NCBI GenBank assembly: GCA_947630515.1
Contig: CANRHY010000030.1
Location: 1 to 9,160, forward strand
Direction: 5' to 3'
Origin: an uncultured Bacilli bacterium
GTDB taxonomy: Bacteria; Bacillota_I; Bacilli_A; RF39; UBA660
Length of the DNA: 9,160 nt
Made by a program: the position numbers and the translations under genes. Shown one piece after another: positions 6,451 to 9,160 of the stretch. Numbering within the stretch: position 1 is the stretch's first letter; each line of letters opens with the position of its first letter. The notes below the pieces were generated by a model that saw only the letters and a list, made by a program, of their open reading frames with translations, ran no database searches and was not told the DNA's origin.

Positions 6451-6542
6451 TGGTTTTCCAGCGGTTCCACCTAAATTATTCTAGAAGAATCTCTTTTTTG
6501 TATATAGCCTAGAATAGTTCCACCTATTCGTTATCGCTTTTC
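6427..6542 (-). promoter_or_regulatory. Compact T-box riboswitch controlling glyS
   Basis: The T-box core reads GGTGGAACCGC on the minus strand (6471-6461). The antiterminator can be drawn in full: TTTAGG (6475-6470) pairs with CCTAAA (6448-6443), the TGGAACC bulge faces the tRNA acceptor end, and GCTGG pairs with CCAG around AAAA. Binding of uncharged tRNA-Gly should favour this fold over the terminator. Only about 65-70 nt precede the core. They hold AAAGCGA, a hairpin GAATAG/CTATTC with loop GTGGAA (6529-6512; its GGTGGAA resembles the distal Stem I loop), then TAGGC with a GGC triplet (6509-6507) that could be the glycine specifier. A full Stem I is not visible. Family and target are certain; specifier assignment is tentative. 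Confidence 0.9.
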
Positions 6543-6548
6543 ATATGT

Positions 6549-6578
6549 ATTATAGCAAATTATATTTTTTTGTGTCAA
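6549..6578 (-). promoter_or_regulatory. Promoter of glyS
   Basis: On the minus strand TTGACA (6578-6573), an 18-nt spacer and TGCTATAAT with a perfect TATAAT (6554-6549). The transcript should start near 6542, just at the beginning of the T-box leader. A second TTGACA lies 13 bp further upstream (6591-6586) with no matching -10. Confidence 0.8.
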
Positions 6579-6927
6579 TAAATTGTGTCAAAAAAATGTA
6601 ATTTTTAGGTTAAGTAATCTACTTGGTTACCTTAAATTTTTGATTATTTTTTATGTATATTTGTGTGCACTTCTATATCTATAAATATAGGTGATTATTT
6701 TTAGTATATTTTATAGTGCCATTTTCTTAAAAGCCCATATTTACTGGGGTTTTAGAGGTGTTTTTTTGATAAAAATAATTTATAAAATTTAATTAAAAAT
6801 TTTAATATATTTTTAGTGGTCATATAAATACCACTTATATGTAAGTTATACTTATAAAAAACCGGTATATCCAGGTCACGAAGTCTTTTTAAAAGAAATG
6901 TTATATTGAAATCTAGGTGGGAAAAAA
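6579..6927. other. Non-coding gap between glyS promoter and XRE gene
   Basis: About 350 bp with no convincing gene on either strand. It holds an imperfect dyad around 6606-6640 (TTTAGGT, later ACCTTAAA), a hairpin AAAAGCCC (6729-6736) / GGGGTTTT (6746-6753) with one mismatch followed by seven T at 6761-6767, a perfect AGTGGT/ACCACT repeat at 6815-6835, and the XRE gene 5' region with a possible -10 TATACT at 6847-6852 but no good -35. The sequence is extremely A+T-rich. Confidence 0.6.
6815..6835. promoter_or_regulatory. Possible operator upstream of XRE regulator
   Basis: AGTGGT and ACCACT form a perfect 6-bp inverted repeat with a 9-bp centre, ending 12 bp before the possible -10 box TATACT. 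XRE regulators often bind dyads near their own promoter, so autoregulation is a reasonable guess. No second copy is seen. Confidence 0.3.
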
Positions 6928-7176
6928 ATGATAAAAGAAAAATTTTATGATTTTAATCCAGATATCAAGAAGACTATTTCTTCTAATATAAGAAAGTATA
7001 GAAAGTTACGTGGGTATACTCAAGAGCAACTTGCTTTATATACTGAACTTTCTTATGACTTTATTAGGAGAATAGAAACTAGCGGTGGTAAGTCTGGGTT
7101 TTCAGTTGAAACTCTGTACAAAATCGCTACTGTTCTTGAGGTAAGTATGGATGAACTCACTAAAGAAAGTAGTTAG
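6928..7176 (+). CDS. Small XRE-family helix-turn-helix regulator
   Basis: An 82-aa DNA-binding protein consisting almost only of an HTH_3 (Cro/C1) domain: NIRKYRKLRGYTQEQLALYT (about 20-39) gives helices 1 and 2, LSYDFIRRIETS (41-52) is the recognition helix region, and FSVETLYKIATVLEVSMDEL (58-77) gives the last helices. There is no sensor or peptidase domain. The start is supported by AGGTGGG a few bases upstream. It is the only plus-strand gene here and stands alone between the divergent glyS promoter and the convergent recO gene, with which it shares a terminator. The target is unknown; single-domain XRE proteins commonly regulate themselves and a neighbouring or mobile function. High confidence in the family, none in the role. 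Confidence 0.88.
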   Translation: MIKEKFYDFNPDIKKTISSNIRKYRKLRGYTQEQLALYTELSYDFIRRIETSGGKSGFSVETLYKIATVLEVSMDELTKESS

Positions 7177-7195
7177 GGTTTTCTAACTACTTTTT
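7167..7195. terminator. Bidirectional terminator between XRE gene and recO
   Basis: AAGTAGTTAG (7167-7176), loop GGTTTT and CTAACTACTT (7183-7192) form a perfect 10-bp stem; on the plus strand it runs into five T. The left arm contains the XRE stop codon TAG (7174-7176) and the right arm contains the recO stop codon (7185-7183). One hairpin thus ends both convergent genes. The T-run is better on the plus strand than on the minus strand. Confidence 0.85.
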
Positions 7196-7914
7196 ATGTT
7201 GTTTATAAAATTTTTTGATTTTAGGAATAGTCCTGTGTATTCTTTATAGTAAATGTCCAAAAACGAATTTATTTTTTCTACTACATTTGGTTTTATGTCT
7301 AGTTTTGTTATTTTGTTTATGTCTACATAGTAATATGCTTTAAGCATTTTTAATACTGCCTCATCATATAGAGGCTCATTAGTTCTATGTCTAAAGCAGA
7401 CGTAGCCACCTTTTTCGTGAGATATGCTTACTACATTTGGAATGTTACATACTACACAGCCATCTAAGTATAATCCTACTCCTAGAAAACTTAGGTATTT
7501 TATTTCTACTATGTTAGTTATTATAATAGGATTAAATCCCTCTTCTATTTTTAGTATGCTACTTATAAATATGTCATATATACTATCACTTTCACTACTT
7601 TTGTATACGTTTTTAGTAAGGTCTGTAAGGTAAGTCGCATATCCTAGTTTTTCTATGTCGCTTTTTATGTTTAGTAGATAATTTTTTACATCTGCGCTTA
7701 TTAGTGTAGAGAGTTTATCTTTTTTATAATATATGTGAAATACTCCGTAAGTTAGTACACTTGAAACTGTTCTTAGTTTACTTTTTTCTTTTAGAGAACC
7801 TTTACTTATTACGCTTATTAGTCCTAATTTTTTTGTAAGTATGTGTAATATTTTACTAGATTCTCCATAGTTAATGGTACTTAATACAAAACCTTCTACA
7901 CTTTCAATTTTCAT
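7183..7914 (-). CDS. recO: DNA repair protein RecO
   Basis: RecO works with RecR and RecF to load RecA onto SSB-coated single-stranded DNA during recombinational repair. The 243-aa product has the N-terminal OB-fold (ESVEGFVLSTINYGESSKIL, 4-23; LGLISVISKGSLKEKSKLRT, 30-49), a helical middle (about 80-150) and the zinc site C153-x2-C156 followed by GGYVCFRH with C173 and H176. The fourth ligand position is His rather than the more usual Cys. Length is normal. ATG 7914-7912 has only a weak AAGAAG upstream and lies 8 nt after the yqzL stop, so translation is probably coupled to yqzL. It is the last gene of cdd-era-yqzL-recO. Confidence 0.93.
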   Translation of the reverse strand: MKIESVEGFVLSTINYGESSKILHILTKKLGLISVISKGSLKEKSKLRTVSSVLTYGVFHIYYKKDKLSTLISADVKNYLLNIKSDIEKLGYATYLTDLTKNVYKSSESDSIYDIFISSILKIEEGFNPIIITNIVEIKYLSFLGVGLYLDGCVVCNIPNVVSISHEKGGYVCFRHRTNEPLYDEAVLKMLKAYYYVDINKITKLDIKPNVVEKINSFLDIYYKEYTGLFLKSKNFINNIKSS

Positions 7915-7922
7915 ACTTCTTT

Positions 7923-8003
7923 TTATTTGCCTTTCTTATAATTTAAATAGTCTTCTATTTTTCCTGTTTCTGTAAATTTTTTCCATAGTTCTATTTTTTT
8001 CAT
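7923..8003 (-). CDS. yqzL: YqzL-family small protein
   Basis: A 26-aa ORF, too short for most gene callers. It begins MKKIELWKKFTETGKIEDYL, continues NYKKGK and ends at TAA 7925-7923. The LWKKFTETGKIEDYLNYK stretch matches the small YqzL protein of Bacillus (WxxFxxTGxxxxYLxxK pattern), which sits at the same place between era and recO. Function is unknown. The ribosome binding site AGGTG is 7 nt before ATG. The site and start lie in one arm of an inverted repeat at 7998-8039, so translation may depend on ribosomes arriving from era. It is shorter than Bacillus YqzL (about 47 aa as I recall). Confidence 0.8.
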   Translation of the reverse strand: MKKIELWKKFTETGKIEDYLNYKKGK

Positions 8004-8039
8004 AATTATCACCTAATATATATTGTGATAGTTATGAAA
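7998..8039 (-). promoter_or_regulatory. Inverted repeat hiding the yqzL start
   Basis: On the minus strand TTTCATAACTATCAC (8039-8025) and GTGATAATTATGAAA (8012-7998) pair over 15 bp with one mismatch around a 12-nt loop. The second arm contains the start codon ATG (8003-8001) and the last bases of the ribosome binding site AGGTGAT. No T-run follows, so it is not a terminator. The first arm starts 10 nt after the era stop codon, within reach of a terminating ribosome. Confidence 0.7.
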
Positions 8040-8049
8040 GTTTTATTCA

Positions 8050-8931
8050 TTAAAATTCATTAAATCCAAGTTCACTCAGATATTTTTCTTTATCTCTCCA
8101 TTTTTTTAGTGTTTTTACATATAATTCCAAGTATACATGAGTACCAAGTAACGCTTCCATATCAACTCTTGCACGAGAACCTATTTCTTTTAGCATAGCG
8201 CCTTTTTTTCCTATTATTATCTTTTTTAGGGACTCTTTATCTACAATTATATCTACATATACGTTTGTTGTTACGTCATCTTTTGTTAAGTCACTTAGTA
8301 TGCATGTTACAGAATGAGGTACTTCTTCAGTTGTTAGTTCTAATACTTTTTCTCTTACTATTTCACTTAGTCTAAATTCTAAGGAACTACTTGTAGCTTC
8401 ACCTTTTTCATAATATTTGACTGAGTCTGTTAAGTAATTTTCTAATACTTTTATTAGTCTATCTGTGTTATCATTTTTAAGAGCGCTTACTGGGATTATT
8501 TCGGCAAAGTTGTATAAATCTTTTACCTCATCTATTTTCTTTAGTATTTCATCACTATTTAGTTTATCTATTTTGTTTAGTACAAGTATTACAGGTTTAG
8601 TTACTGTTTTTAGTTTTTCTAGTACAAACATGTCACCTTTACCTAGTTCACTACTTGCGTCCATTATAAGCATTATAGCATCAACGTCTTCTACACTTTT
8701 ATATGCATTATAGTTTAGTAAGTTATCTAGTTTACTAACTGGCTTATGTATTCCTGGAGTATCAACAAACACGATTTGTGTATCTTCTTTTGTATATATT
8801 CCTTGTATTATGTTTCTTGTTGTTCCAGCTTTATCTGAAGTTATTGCTATTTTTTCTCCTACTATGCTATTTATTAGAGTACTTTTTCCTACATTGGGTC
8901 TTCCAATTACACTTATAAATCCACTCTTCAT
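8050..8931 (-). CDS. era: GTPase Era
   Basis: An essential GTPase that binds the 3' end of 16S rRNA and assists 30S subunit maturation. The 293-aa product shows all G motifs: G1 GRPNVGKS (10-17), G2 TTRN (37-40), G3 DTPG (57-60), G4 NKID (119-122) and G5 SALK (149-152). A C-terminal KH domain follows, with IIIGKKGAMLKEIGSRAR (238-255), and the end is KKWRDKEKYLSELGFNEF. Length is normal. Its ATG overlaps the cdd stop as ATGA, so the two are translationally coupled. yqzL and recO follow in the same operon, as in Bacillus. Confidence 0.97.
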   Translation of the reverse strand: MKSGFISVIGRPNVGKSTLINSIVGEKIAITSDKAGTTRNIIQGIYTKEDTQIVFVDTPGIHKPVSKLDNLLNYNAYKSVEDVDAIMLIMDASSELGKGDMFVLEKLKTVTKPVILVLNKIDKLNSDEILKKIDEVKDLYNFAEIIPVSALKNDNTDRLIKVLENYLTDSVKYYEKGEATSSSLEFRLSEIVREKVLELTTEEVPHSVTCILSDLTKDDVTTNVYVDIIVDKESLKKIIIGKKGAMLKEIGSRARVDMEALLGTHVYLELYVKTLKKWRDKEKYLSELGFNEF

Positions 8932-9160
8932 TTTAAATCTTCCTTACTAAATGATGTATTCATTATTTCGTTAAATGTTAGTACTTTGCTTTCTCCATTT
9001 GTATTCATTATGTTAAATACTACTTCAGTGCTAAAAAACTCAAGCATTGTTTGCTTACATAAGTGGCATGGATAAGCAAGATTAGGTAAGTCTGAGATTA
9101 GGTAAAGGGCAGTTATGTGAGTATCTCCATGCGCTACTGCATTATTTATTGCGTTTCTTT
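8928..9160 (-). CDS. cdd: Cytidine deaminase, N terminus outside window
   Basis: The last 76 codons of a cytidine/deoxycytidine deaminase (pyrimidine salvage, zinc hydrolase). Visible from the window edge: RNAINNAVAHGDTH (in the family this follows the missing Cys-Ala-Glu with the first zinc ligand and catalytic Glu), LYLISDLPNLAYPCHLCKQ with the two remaining zinc cysteines in the PCxxCxQ motif, then LEFF and a tail ending SFSKEDLK. The usual Gly in PCGxC is His here. It ends in TGA, which overlaps the era start, and it lies upstream of era in the order known from Bacillus. The promoter lies outside the window. Confidence 0.93.
   Translation of the reverse strand, partial: RNAINNAVAHGDTHITALYLISDLPNLAYPCHLCKQTMLEFFSTEVVFNIMNTNGESKVLTFNEIMNTSFSKEDLK

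Noticed and set aside
6752..6823. 23-codon minus-strand ORF (MTTKNILKFL...) as a small toxin
   Set aside because: Only a weak AGTGG precedes it, composition is Lys/Leu/Phe/Ile as expected of random A+T-rich DNA, and it runs across two unrelated hairpins.
8928..8931. Mollicutes-type code with TGA as Trp
   Set aside because: TGA ends cdd exactly at the era start in an ATGA overlap, and Trp residues in GlyRS, Era and SepF are encoded by TGG.
1..9160. CRISPR array, tRNA or rRNA genes
   Set aside because: No spaced repeat series and no tRNA- or rRNA-like sequence was found; the only long exact repeat is the pair of 43-bp palindromes.

Overview
The window comes from a very A+T-rich bacterium of the Bacillota with a Gram-positive gene set (T-box control of glyS, sepF next to divIVA, era-yqzL-recO, strong AGGAGG ribosome binding sites). 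The low G+C, very short intergenic gaps and the style of the surface protein suggest a reduced-genome, host-associated lineage near the Mollicutes/Erysipelotrichia (uncultured RF39-like gut bacteria). This is inference from gene content. TGA is read as stop (cdd ends in TGA inside an ATGA overlap with era) and TGG encodes Trp, so the genetic code is standard. All genes are on the minus strand except one small regulator.

Layout in + coordinates. 1-1507: the first 502 codons of a secreted or anchored surface protein whose C terminus lies outside the window. 1508-1750: its unusual 5' leader, with a consensus promoter, a 31-codon leader ORF with a near-perfect ribosome binding site, a G9 homopolymer inside that ORF, and a terminator-like hairpin whose first arm contains the leader stop codon. 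1751-3050: an AAA/DUF4143 ATPase gene broken by a frame shift, flanked by two identical 43-bp palindromes. 3051-3245: non-coding, with hairpins. 3246-4955: mscS, divIVA and sepF, read from a promoter at 4986-5014. 5032-6408: glycyl-tRNA synthetase behind a compact T-box leader and a strong promoter. 6579-6927: non-coding gap. 6928-7176: a small XRE-type regulator on the plus strand. 7183-9160: an operon cdd-era-yqzL-recO, convergent with the regulator and sharing a bidirectional terminator with it.

Most of the right two thirds is ordinary core genome: cell division (SepF, DivIVA), osmotic protection (MscS), translation (GlyRS), ribosome maturation (Era), repair (RecO) and nucleotide salvage (Cdd). 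The left third is accessory.

The most interesting signal is the leader of the surface gene. The G9 tract sits so that only the present repeat phase (G9, or G9 plus or minus multiples of three) lets ribosomes reach the terminator-like hairpin. Gain or loss of one G stops translation 24-30 nt before it. This reads as a possible phase-variable transcription attenuator for a surface antigen. The second signal is the pair of identical palindromes bracketing the ATPase, which resembles a mobile or domesticated unit.
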